From the NCBI GenBank assembly GCA_030533035.1, contig JAUNJW010000010.1, positions 1-17,206 of the forward strand: a stretch of 17,206 nucleotides of DNA, in the 5' to 3' direction. Within the stretch, counting starts at the first letter, position 1. Each line of letters starts with the position of its first letter. Source of the DNA: Erysipelotrichaceae bacterium (GTDB taxonomy: Bacteria > Bacillota_I > Bacilli_A > Erysipelotrichales > Erysipelotrichaceae). The notes under the pieces are model-generated. The model made no database searches. It was not told the origin of the DNA and worked only from the letters and a program-made list of their open reading frames with translations. A program made the position numbers and the translations under genes. Shown here piece after piece: positions 1-7,226 of the stretch.

Positions 1-2
1 TC

Positions 3-1307
<1,305 letters not shown>

Positions 1308-1326
1308 TCTGAGCTGACGCATCATA

Positions 1327-1355
1327 AGCAGGGACTTGCACAGTTCCTGCTTTTT
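1327..1355 (+). terminator. Intrinsic terminator after the GH1 gene
   Basis: A 9-bp stem (AGCAGGGAC pairing with GTTCCTGCT, one G-U pair), a 7-nt loop, and a run of five T at 1351-1355. It closes the GH1 transcript. Confidence 0.85.
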
Positions 1356-1371
1356 CCATGCCTTTTCGGAG

Positions 1372-1377
1372 TATAAT
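1372..1377 (+). promoter_or_regulatory. Possible -10 box for the ACP-like gene
   Basis: An exact TATAAT lies 27 bp before the ATG at 1405 and just after the GH1 terminator. No convincing -35 is visible at 16-18 bp because that stretch overlaps the terminator T-run, so the promoter call is tentative. Confidence 0.4.
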
Positions 1378-1404
1378 TTCATAGAATACCGGAGGCGTAA
1401 CAAT

Positions 1405-1635
1405 ATGTTTGATTTCGTTCTTGACGCGGTCATGAAGTATACACCGCTTGAATCCTGGGATGTCAGCACTGACTCACTTCTCAGGGAAGACCTGAAGATG
1501 GACCGTTCAGACATCTTCCTGCTCAAAAATGAGCTGGAAAAGATGTTTGAGGCGGAAATCTCAGATGAAGAAATGGAAAACACCCGGTCCGTCATGGATC
1601 TTCTCAGACTTGCCGAGAAATTTGCCAAAATGTAA
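1405..1635 (+). CDS. Acyl-carrier-protein-like small protein lacking the canonical attachment Ser
   Basis: A 76-residue acidic protein with the length and pattern of an acyl carrier protein. ATG at 1405 is chosen over the upstream in-frame start at 1336 because GGAGG at 1391-1395 is correctly spaced and the family begins here; 1336 lies inside the preceding terminator. Aligning by eye to ACP helix II, LKMDRSDIFLL matches the canonical LGADSLDTVEL, so the phosphopantetheine Ser is replaced by Arg34, with Ser35 one position later. The following ELEKMFEAEISDEEMENTRSV matches the acidic ACP helix II-III region. It stands alone between two terminators, with no fatty-acid or polyketide genes nearby. 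It may be a non-acylated ACP-fold protein, or it may use the shifted serine. Fold is likely; function is unknown. Confidence 0.8.
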   Translation: MFDFVLDAVMKYTPLESWDVSTDSLLREDLKMDRSDIFLLKNELEKMFEAEISDEEMENTRSVMDLLRLAEKFAKM

Positions 1636-1658
1636 CTGATCCACTGTTTTCGCGAGAG

Positions 1659-1687
1659 TCCTGCCCGAAGGCAGGATTTTTCTTTTT
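1659..1687 (+). terminator. Intrinsic terminator after the ACP-like gene
   Basis: A perfect 7-bp stem (TCCTGCC / GGCAGGA), a CGAA tetraloop, and a T-rich tail (TTTTTCTTTTT) at 1677-1687. Confidence 0.93.
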
Positions 1688-1723
1688 GCCGTTGTAAAAT
1701 ATGAATATACAGATTTCTTTTTT

Positions 1724-1750
1724 TGAAACCGCTGCTGACTAAATGTCGAC
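1724..1750 (+). promoter_or_regulatory. Candidate ECF-sigma promoter in front of the sigma gene
   Basis: TGAAAC at 1724-1729, a 17-bp spacer, then CGAC at 1747-1750. This matches the -35/-10 style recognised by Bacillus ECF sigma factors (TGAAAC or TGTAAC, 16-17 bp, CGTC or CGAC). A start near 1757 would leave a leader of about 19 nt holding the AAGGGG ribosome binding site and the ATG at 1776. It fits autoregulation by the sigma factor directly downstream, which is usual for this class. Motif seen directly; function inferred. Confidence 0.6.
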
Positions 1751-1775
1751 TGATTAAGTGAAGGGGAAAAGAAGT

Positions 1776-2333
1776 ATGGAAGACAGGGAAATCATTGAAC
1801 TGTACTGGCAGCGGGATGAAAACGCCATCCGGGAAACAGATTCCAGATACGGCAGCTATCTCCTTGCGGTTGCCCGCAATATTCTCAATGATCAGGAAGA
1901 CTCAAAAGAAGCGGTGAATGATACATATCTCAAAACATGGGATTCCATCCCGCCGCAGAGACCGAATGCTTTTCTTGTATGGCTGAGCAGGATCACCAGA
2001 TCACTGGCGATTGACAGGCTGCGCTTTCTGACCAGAAAGAAAAGAGGGTCTTCCCAATATGATGTCTCACTGGAAGAAATCGGTGAGTGCATCGGCGAAA
2101 GATCATCGGAAAAAGAATATGATCTGTCTTTATTGAAAGACGCGATCAGTTCTTTTCTGCGCAGTTTTCCGCAAAAGCAGAGAAACCTGTTCCTGTGCCG
2201 ATACTTCTATTTCGATTCCCTCAAAGAGGCAGCCGCGGCCTGCGGATTCAGTGAGTCCGGGGCAAAAACACAGCTTTTCAGAATGCGTGCCGCCCTGAAA
2301 GAATACCTGGAAACGGAGGGATTCCTGTCATGA
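1776..2333 (+). CDS. ECF-type RNA polymerase sigma factor
   Basis: A 185-residue sigma-70 family protein of the extracytoplasmic-function group. Region 2 covers about residues 20-85: EDSKEAVNDTYLKTWDSIP is the helix that melts the -10 element, and AIDRLR follows. An acidic linker comes next. Region 4 covers about 125-180, where SLKEAAAACGFSESGAKTQL is the helix-turn-helix for -35 recognition. The N terminus DREIIELYWQRDENAI is characteristic of a sigma subgroup common in Firmicutes. ATG at 1776 is preferred over the in-frame GTG at 1758, because AAGGGG (1761-1766) serves only the former and the predicted transcript start lies near 1757. The stop overlaps the next gene by 4 bp (ATGA), so sigma and partner are translationally coupled. 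No regulon can be inferred beyond its own promoter. Confidence 0.93.
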   Translation: MEDREIIELYWQRDENAIRETDSRYGSYLLAVARNILNDQEDSKEAVNDTYLKTWDSIPPQRPNAFLVWLSRITRSLAIDRLRFLTRKKRGSSQYDVSLEEIGECIGERSSEKEYDLSLLKDAISSFLRSFPQKQRNLFLCRYFYFDSLKEAAAACGFSESGAKTQLFRMRAALKEYLETEGFLS

Positions 2334-4273
2334 TAAAGGAAGATATCATTCAGGCCATAAACGAAGTGGACGATGACCTGCTGGAATCTGCCCAGCAGGC
2401 AAGAACCGGTCATATAAAAAAGAACAAACAGTCATCAATGATCAGAAGAACCGTTATTTCCCTGACGGCAATGGCTGCGGTGATTGCGGCTGTGATGATC
2501 ACAAACCGCCGGAAGCCGGAAGAAACAGAACCCGTCGCGGCTGTTACTCCGACGCCGGAAATCAGTGAACCGGGTGAAAAAGCTGTCCTTACGCTCAGCC
2601 ATCAGAGCACTGCAGGCACCGGCATGAGTGTTGTTATGTATCCGGACCTGAAAGAAGAACCGGACTATAATCCATGGAACGATTCCATGAATCTCACGGA
2701 ACTGCCGGTCTACAGGCGAAATATGAGCATTACCGGAAGTATATGGGGTCCTGGTGAAGAGGAGATGCGGTCTATCCTGAAGGAAACTGCAGACTGGTTC
2801 GGATTCACCCTGACAGAGGAAACGGTGTATAAAGCCGGGGAATATGATGAAAGACACAGGACTTATGATCATGTGCCGGGAGTCGAAGACGGAACTGTAC
2901 TGTATATCAAAGCTGAATCTGAAGAGGCACAGCTGACTTGCTATGGCAGCGGTGAAGTGACTGTTTTCTTCCATGAAGGCCATGAGCCGCATGTACCGCA
3001 GTCTCTGAAGATGAATGTCTATGATCTTTCGGAAGAGGAAGCCGAAAAAACAGCACAGTATCTCGCGGATACCTATGGCGGCCTTCTGGGCGAAGGGGAA
3101 ACAGCCTGGGATATCGGCGGTGATTACGGATATAACCGCCAGCCCAGTGAAGAGCTCGGCGAAAAAGAAGGACTGTTCAGAATCCGTCATTACTGGTTCT
3201 GGAAAAAAGGAAACAGCGACGCGGAAACAGTTGTGAACAGTGCGCTGAATGATTTGCAGATCTGGGGCTTCGATCCGGATGATGATACCCTGATCACCGG
3301 AATCAGACTCAAGAACAGACTCAGAGCGTATCAGAAGACAGATGAGTATCCGCTGATCAGTGCGGAAGAGGCATATGAACAGCTGCTGACCGGAAACTGC
3401 ATCGCCAATGCCGGCGGGATCCTGCCGGATGAGAAGACAGAGACCGGCAATATCGACATGGTTTACCGGGATGATCCGTCATCACAGTATGTATACCCCT
3501 GCTATCTGTTCTATATGGATATCACAGATGCTCTGAAAGAAAAACATATGATGGAAATCGACGGAGTTCGTCAATATGGTCTCTATTGGGTTCCCGCCAT
3601 TGATCCTGTGTATTATGAATGGAGCGATGAGCCGTCCGTTCCGGAAGAAGACGTGACTCCCGGGACGCAGCGTCCGGAAGAAACCATCACGCCAGAGCCG
3701 GAGATACCGGCTGTCTCAAACAGCATTTCCATCATCCGCAGTACACAGGAAACTTCATGGTACTGTTCTGTTGCCTGCACGCAGATGATCCTGAGCCGCT
3801 TCGGGATTTACAAAGAACAGAATTCACTGGCAGCTGAACTGAACACATACGCACCGGGAATCCGCGAAGACGGAATCAGAGGAACATACGATACGGATGT
3901 CGCCAGAGTACTGAATGATTATCTGTTCGGAGGACAGCCGCAGAAAGATACTGACGGAGGCTATCGTGTGCAGCCGGTATCGGAAAGTTTTGTACAGAGT
4001 GAGTACAGTAAGTTTATTTCCAGAATGAGAAAGAATATTGACGATGGCTATCCGTCCATTCTGCAGGTCAGAGTCTGTGATGTCTATGGCGGCTCAACCA
4101 CGGAAAACCACAATGTGATCGTCAGCGGATATGAAGAGAAAGACGGAAATCTTTGCTTCACCATTGTCGATCCGTATTTCGGCGGGCCTTCAGGAACAGG
4201 CCTGAATACATTCAGCGCCTCAGCACTGTTCAGCGCCATAGTGAACAGCGTAGAACCATCCTACATATGGTGA
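2330..4273 (+). CDS. Membrane anti-sigma-like protein fused to an extracellular C39-like cysteine peptidase domain
   Basis: 647 residues. The cytoplasmic N terminus (about 1-38) contains the INEVDDDLLESA motif seen in membrane partners of this sigma subgroup. One transmembrane helix follows at about 39-58. A Thr/Pro/Glu linker (about 62-85) leads to a large extracellular region with no confident family; its part near 355-430 (ISAEEAYEQLL ... YWVPAI) resembles segments of other sigma-linked membrane proteins. A second Pro/Thr-rich linker (about 437-462) precedes a C-terminal papain-like domain. There QETSWYCSVACTQMIL places the nucleophile at Cys479, ENHNVIVSGY gives His594, and IVDPYFGG gives Asp614. 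The usual CGPA box of C39-like peptidases is CSVA here. The ATGA overlap with the sigma gene supports a sigma/anti-sigma pair. I infer a signal-sensing anti-sigma factor; a peptidase role for the C-terminal domain is predicted, not shown. Confidence 0.8.
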   Translation: MIKEDIIQAINEVDDDLLESAQQARTGHIKKNKQSSMIRRTVISLTAMAAVIAAVMITNRRKPEETEPVAAVTPTPEISEPGEKAVLTLSHQSTAGTGMSVVMYPDLKEEPDYNPWNDSMNLTELPVYRRNMSITGSIWGPGEEEMRSILKETADWFGFTLTEETVYKAGEYDERHRTYDHVPGVEDGTVLYIKAESEEAQLTCYGSGEVTVFFHEGHEPHVPQSLKMNVYDLSEEEAEKTAQYLADTYGGLLGEGETAWDIGGDYGYNRQPSEELGEKEGLFRIRHYWFWKKGNSDAETVVNSALNDLQIWGFDPDDDTLITGIRLKNRLRAYQKTDEYPLISAEEAYEQLLTGNCIANAGGILPDEKTETGNIDMVYRDDPSSQYVYPCYLFYMDITDALKEKHMMEIDGVRQYGLYWVPAIDPVYYEWSDEPSVPEEDVTPGTQRPEETITPEPEIPAVSNSISIIRSTQETSWYCSVACTQMILSRFGIYKEQNSLAAELNTYAPGIREDGIRGTYDTDVARVLNDYLFGGQPQKDTDGGYRVQPVSESFVQSEYSKFISRMRKNIDDGYPSILQVRVCDVYGGSTTENHNVIVSGYEEKDGNLCFTIVDPYFGGPSGTGLNTFSASALFSAIVNSVEPSYIW

Positions 4274-4295
4274 ATCATTTCTGATGAAAAGACCC

Positions 4296-4320
4296 AAAAC
4301 CGCAGAAATGCGGTTTTCTT
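4296..4320 (+). terminator. Intrinsic terminator after the sigma/anti-sigma pair
   Basis: AAAACCGCA pairs perfectly with TGCGGTTTT around a GAAA tetraloop, followed by CTT. The A-tract on the 5' side could let it work from the other strand too. Confidence 0.92.
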
Positions 4321-4367
4321 CTGACTGATCATGCATGTTTTCACCATAAAAAAGTTTTCCTGAAACG

Positions 4368-4395
4368 TAGACAAATGGGCTGACCATGCTATAAT
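4368..4395 (+). promoter_or_regulatory. Sigma-A type promoter for the PurF-like gene
   Basis: TAGACA (4368-4373), a 16-bp spacer and a perfect TATAAT (4390-4395) with an upstream TG (extended -10). Transcription would start near 4402, giving a leader of about 45 nt. Confidence 0.75.
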
Positions 4396-4410
4396 GCGTG
4401 GGTTAATAAA

Positions 4411-4430
4411 GATCTCTGTATGATGAGATC
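4411..4430 (+). repeat. Small hairpin in the PurF-like gene leader
   Basis: GATCTC (4411-4416) and GAGATC (4425-4430) are perfect complements around an 8-nt loop, ending 3 nt before the GAAAGGA ribosome binding site (4434-4440). It could affect translation. It lacks a T-run, so it is not a terminator. No purine or PRPP riboswitch signature was recognised. Confidence 0.4.
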
Positions 4431-4446
4431 ACGGAAAGGATGACTT

Positions 4447-5862
4447 ATGGGCGGATTCTTTGCGGCAGCACTCAAGGAAGACTGTGTCTTCGACCTGTTT
4501 TACGGCACCGATTACCATTCTCATCTCGGTACAAGAAGGGCCGGGCTTGCGGTTTACGGAATGAACGGTTTCAACCGGGCGATCCATAATATCGAAAACT
4601 CTCCCTTCAGAACAAAGTTTGATTCTGATGTCGGCGATATGTTCGGCTACATGGGAATCGGATGTATTTCGGACTATGATCCCCAGCCTCTGATCGTCCG
4701 CTCTCACCATGGCACCTACGCAATCGTGACAGTCGGCAAGGTCAACAACACGGATGAGATCATTGAAAAGATCTTCAGCGGCTCAAGAGCCCATTTCATG
4801 GAAATGAGCGGCGGTGAGATCAACAAGACGGAACTTGTCGCGGCACTGATCAACCAGCAGGACAACCTGATTGACGGCATCCGTGCCGCCCAGAGCGTGA
4901 TCGACGGCTCGATGACAATCCTGCTGATGACGCCCAAAGGCATTTACTGCGCCAGGGACAGACTGGGCAGAACACCGATTCTGATCGGCAAGAAGGAAGA
5001 GGGCTACTGCGCTACCTTTGAATCCTTTGCCTATCTGAAACTGGGCTACCAGGACTACAGGGAACTGGGTCCGGGTGAAATTGATGTCATCACACCGGAT
5101 GGCGTGACAATGCTTGCCTCACCGGGCAAGAAGATGCGGATCTGCACCTTCCTGTGGACATATTACGGTTATCCGCCAAGCAAGTATGAAGGCGTCAACG
5201 TCGAAGCAATGCGCTATAACTGCGGCAAATACATGGCCAGAAGAGACGGACTGACCATCGAGGATATCGATACGGTCGCCGGCGTTCCCGACTCCGGTCT
5301 CGGCAGTGCGATCGGCTATGCCAATGAATCGCATGTGCCTCATTCCAGACCGTTTATCAAATACACACCTACATGGCCGCGTTCCTTCATGCCGACCATG
5401 CAGACAAAGAGAAACCTGATCGCGAAGATGAAGCTGATTCCGGTCCAGGAACTGATCGAAAACCAGAGGCTGCTGCTGATCGACGACTCCATTGTCAGAG
5501 GCACCCAGTTAAGGGAAACCACAGCCTTCCTGTATGAAAGCGGCGCGAAAGAGGTCCATGTCAGACCTGCCTGCCCGCCGATCATGTACGGCTGCAAATA
5601 TATCAGCTTCTCCAGAAGCACCAGCGACATGGAACTGATTGCCCGCCGCATCATCGCCCAGGAAGAAGGCGAAAATGTGGAACGCGACATTTTGGATGAC
5701 TATACAAATCCGGACAGCGACAGATACCACAAGATGCTTGACCGCATGTGCGAGCAGATGAATTTCTCCTCACTGAAATTCAACCGTCTCGATGACATGG
5801 TCAAGGCTGTCGGTATTCCGGAAGAGAACCTCTGCACGTACTGCTGGAACGGAAGAGAATAA
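4447..5862 (+). CDS. PurF-like protein (amidophosphoribosyltransferase family) with a degenerate glutaminase site
   Basis: 471 residues, the usual PurF length, preceded by GAAAGGA. True PurF makes phosphoribosylamine from PRPP and glutamine. The PRPP loop LLLIDDSIVRGTQLRE (about 344-359) and GVPDSGLGSAIGYA are intact. Cys233, Cys383, Cys463 and Cys466 fall where Bacillus subtilis PurF has its four [4Fe-4S] ligands. The N terminus, however, reads MGGFFA where PurF has MCGVFG, so the Ntn nucleophile Cys is Gly. By eye the glutaminase Arg (HVRYAT), Asn (AHNGN) and Asp are also replaced (GIGCISD, TVGKVNN, EINKTE). The gene is monocistronic, with its own promoter and terminator and no pur neighbours. 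It could use free ammonia, take nitrogen from a partner, or do something other than purine synthesis. Fold is certain; the reaction is not. Confidence 0.85.
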   Translation: MGGFFAAALKEDCVFDLFYGTDYHSHLGTRRAGLAVYGMNGFNRAIHNIENSPFRTKFDSDVGDMFGYMGIGCISDYDPQPLIVRSHHGTYAIVTVGKVNNTDEIIEKIFSGSRAHFMEMSGGEINKTELVAALINQQDNLIDGIRAAQSVIDGSMTILLMTPKGIYCARDRLGRTPILIGKKEEGYCATFESFAYLKLGYQDYRELGPGEIDVITPDGVTMLASPGKKMRICTFLWTYYGYPPSKYEGVNVEAMRYNCGKYMARRDGLTIEDIDTVAGVPDSGLGSAIGYANESHVPHSRPFIKYTPTWPRSFMPTMQTKRNLIAKMKLIPVQELIENQRLLLIDDSIVRGTQLRETTAFLYESGAKEVHVRPACPPIMYGCKYISFSRSTSDMELIARRIIAQEEGENVERDILDDYTNPDSDRYHKMLDRMCEQMNFSSLKFNRLDDMVKAVGIPEENLCTYCWNGRE

Positions 5863-5868
5863 GAATCT

Positions 5869-5889
5869 GAGACCTCCGGGTCTCTTTTT
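5869..5889 (+). terminator. Intrinsic terminator after the PurF-like gene
   Basis: GAGACC and GGTCTC form a 6-bp stem around a TCCG loop, followed by five T (5885-5889). Confidence 0.9.
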
Positions 5890-5930
5890 CGTTTGTATGC
5901 ATATCCGGATTTCTGGTGTAACATTAATGA

Positions 5931-5946
5931 GACAGCGAACGCTGTC
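5931..5946 (+). repeat. Short inverted repeat just upstream of the cobalamin riboswitch
   Basis: GACAGC and GCTGTC are perfect arms around GAAC. It lies between the purF-like terminator and the riboswitch core. It may be a 5' hairpin of the leader or an operator. No convincing promoter could be fixed in 5890-5945. Confidence 0.35.
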
Positions 5947-5949
5947 ATT

Positions 5950-6158
5950 ATATGGATAGTTTCAGGTGCAGCGAGGCACAGGAATTGTGTCTGGTCGCTG
6001 TGAAAAGGGAAACAGGTGAGAATCCTGTACGAACCCGTCACCGTATCCGGCGGGTGGATGCCATTATGCCATTGGGAAACTGAGAAGGCGTGCATCCGCA
6101 ATGCGCCGCAAGCCGGGAGACCTGCCTGGAGCTGTGCGATAGTCACGGGATCCTGACT
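5950..6158 (+). ncRNA. Cobalamin (vitamin B12) riboswitch
   Basis: The conserved core is present: AGGGAAACAGGTGAGAATCC (6007-6026), CCCGTCACCGT, the GCCATTGGG/GAAGGC stretch, and the B12 box AAGCCGGGAGACCTGCC (6110-6126). After the core, AGTCA/TGACT (6141-6158) forms a hairpin whose loop CGGGATCC can pair with ATCC in the loop of the CCCG/CGGG arm (about 6033-6054), the expected kissing-loop contact. It precedes the DUF4430 and S-component genes, so binding of adenosylcobalamin should switch off B12 uptake. The outer boundaries are approximate because the closing stem is hard to fix by eye. Confidence 0.96.
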
Positions 6159-6179
6159 GCACGGGTATGGTCCGCGATT

Positions 6180-6201
6180 ACAGTTGAGTCAACTGTTTTT
6201 T
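6180..6201 (+). terminator. First hairpin/T-run of the riboswitch expression platform
   Basis: ACAGTT and AACTGT (6-bp stem, GAGTC loop) are followed by six T (6196-6201). An outer stem TGCACG (6158-6163) / CGTGCA (6205-6210) encloses it, so this region may switch between folds. The hairpin is A/U-rich and weaker than the next one. Confidence 0.6.
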
Positions 6202-6211
6202 CAGCGTGCAT

Positions 6212-6242
6212 GCTCTTTGGTCAGAACCCGGAGAGCTTTTTT
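6212..6242 (+). terminator. Second, stronger riboswitch terminator
   Basis: GCTCTTTGG pairs with CCGGAGAGC over 9 bp (two G-U pairs) around a TCAGAAC loop, followed directly by six T (6237-6242). It ends 19 nt before the ATG at 6262, with the GAAAGGGG ribosome binding site in between. This is the likely ligand-controlled terminator. Confidence 0.75.
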
Positions 6243-6261
6243 GTTTGAAAGGGGAAAGAAA

Positions 6262-6690
6262 ATGAAAAACAAAAAACCGCTGATTTGGCTGATTGGCCTG
6301 ATCGCTGCCGCCCTGATCATGTTCGGCTTATGGAAGGGACTCTCACCCAAACCCACCGAAGGTTCCAAATCTGTCACCGTGGAAGTTGTTGATGACAAGG
6401 GCGAAACAAAAACATACAAAGAAAAAACCGACGCGGAATATCTCAGCCAGCTGATGGATGAGATGAAGGCGGACGGTGACTTTGCCTATGAGGGCAGCAC
6501 CTCTGAATATGGTTTATACATTACTTCCATCAATGAGATCACACCGGACTATGAGAAGGACGGCGCTTACTGGTCCATCTATGTCAATGGTGAATACGGT
6601 CAGTACGGCGCTGACCAGCAGCCGGTGACAGACGGTGATACCTACCGCTTCGCCTACGAGGTTTACGTACCTGAAGAGCCGCAGAAATGA
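6262..6690 (+). CDS. DUF4430 (transcobalamin-like C-terminal domain) membrane-anchored protein
   Basis: A 142-residue protein with an N-terminal hydrophobic segment (about 7-23, signal anchor or signal peptide) and an extracellular domain. The region from about 95 to 135, YWSIYVNGEYGQYGADQQPV then DGDTYRFAYEVY, is typical of DUF4430, a domain related to the C-terminal domain of transcobalamin and intrinsic factor. ATG at 6262 is chosen over the in-frame start at 6184: it follows GAAAGGGGAAAG, while 6184 lies inside the riboswitch terminators. It overlaps the S-component gene by 4 bp (ATGA) and is controlled by the cobalamin riboswitch. I infer that it helps capture B12 or a related corrinoid at the cell surface for the adjacent transporter component. 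No lipobox cysteine was seen. Confidence 0.85.
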   Translation: MKNKKPLIWLIGLIAAALIMFGLWKGLSPKPTEGSKSVTVEVVDDKGETKTYKEKTDAEYLSQLMDEMKADGDFAYEGSTSEYGLYITSINEITPDYEKDGAYWSIYVNGEYGQYGADQQPVTDGDTYRFAYEVYVPEEPQK

Positions 6691-7205
6691 CGGATAACGG
6701 ACTGGCGGTCCGCAGGATTGTCTATATTGCGGTCATGACCGCAATCATGGAAGCTGCGAAAATCGCCCTGAATCCGGTCCCGAATGTTGAGCTGATCACG
6801 CTTCTGGTCATTGTCTTCACAAAGCAGTTCGGCTGGAAAATGACTCTGCCGGCTGTTCTGATTTTCGCGTTCATTGAATGCACGTACTGGGGATTCGGGA
6901 CCTGGTCAATTGTTTATTTTTACATGTGGCCGCTCCTGGTTCTTCTGACCCATCTGAACAGGAACGCAGAATCAATCTGGAATTACACGGTTCTTTCGGC
7001 AGCCTTCGGGCTGACCTTCGGCGCATTCTGCTCCGTTGTCACGCTGATCGCCGCCGGACTGAAAGCAGCCTTCGCGTGGTGGATCGCCGGGATTCCCTAT
7101 GATCTGGTCCACGGAATATCCAATTTCATCATCTGCCTGCTGTTATTCAGACCTCTGAATAACGCGCTGGAAGCTCTGAAACGTGTCAACGGGATGTCAT
7201 GGTGA
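6687..7205 (+). CDS. ECF transporter S component, probably for vitamin B12
   Basis: A 172-residue, very hydrophobic protein with about five to six membrane segments. The N-terminal AVMTAIMEAAKIALNPVPNV resembles the first helix of energy-coupling-factor S components, which gives the contact with the shared T subunit, and NVELITLLVIVFT follows as in this family. S components bind one vitamin and need EcfA, EcfA' and EcfT, encoded elsewhere. Substrate assignment rests on context: the gene is the second in a cobalamin-riboswitch unit, coupled by ATGA to the DUF4430 gene, and it converges on a B12-dependent methionine synthase. A CbrT-like role is likely, but precursor corrinoids or cobinamide are also possible. 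The stop codon lies inside the terminator stem. Confidence 0.85.
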   Translation: MTDNGLAVRRIVYIAVMTAIMEAAKIALNPVPNVELITLLVIVFTKQFGWKMTLPAVLIFAFIECTYWGFGTWSIVYFYMWPLLVLLTHLNRNAESIWNYTVLSAAFGLTFGAFCSVVTLIAAGLKAAFAWWIAGIPYDLVHGISNFIICLLLFRPLNNALEALKRVNGMSW

Positions 7206-7217
7206 CATCCCGTTTTC
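7188..7217 (+). terminator. Intrinsic terminator between convergent B12 uptake and met operons
   Basis: A 12-bp perfect stem (AACGGGATGTCA / TGACATCCCGTT) with a TGG loop and a short T-run. It overlaps the last codons and stop of the S-component gene. On the minus strand the hairpin has no T-run after it, so metH transcripts may end elsewhere or be blocked only by the structure. Confidence 0.88.
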
Positions 7218-7226
7218 ATATCTGAT

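Noticed and set aside
1336..1404. N-terminal extension of the ACP-like protein
   Set aside because: Starts within the GH1 terminator and upstream of the TATAAT; the GGAGG site supports 1405.
4396..4446. Purine or PRPP riboswitch before the PurF-like gene
   Set aside because: The leader is only about 45 nt, too short for either aptamer, and has no conserved core.
6184..6261. Upstream in-frame start for the DUF4430 protein
   Set aside because: It lies within the riboswitch terminators, lacks a ribosome binding site, and gives residues unlike a signal sequence.
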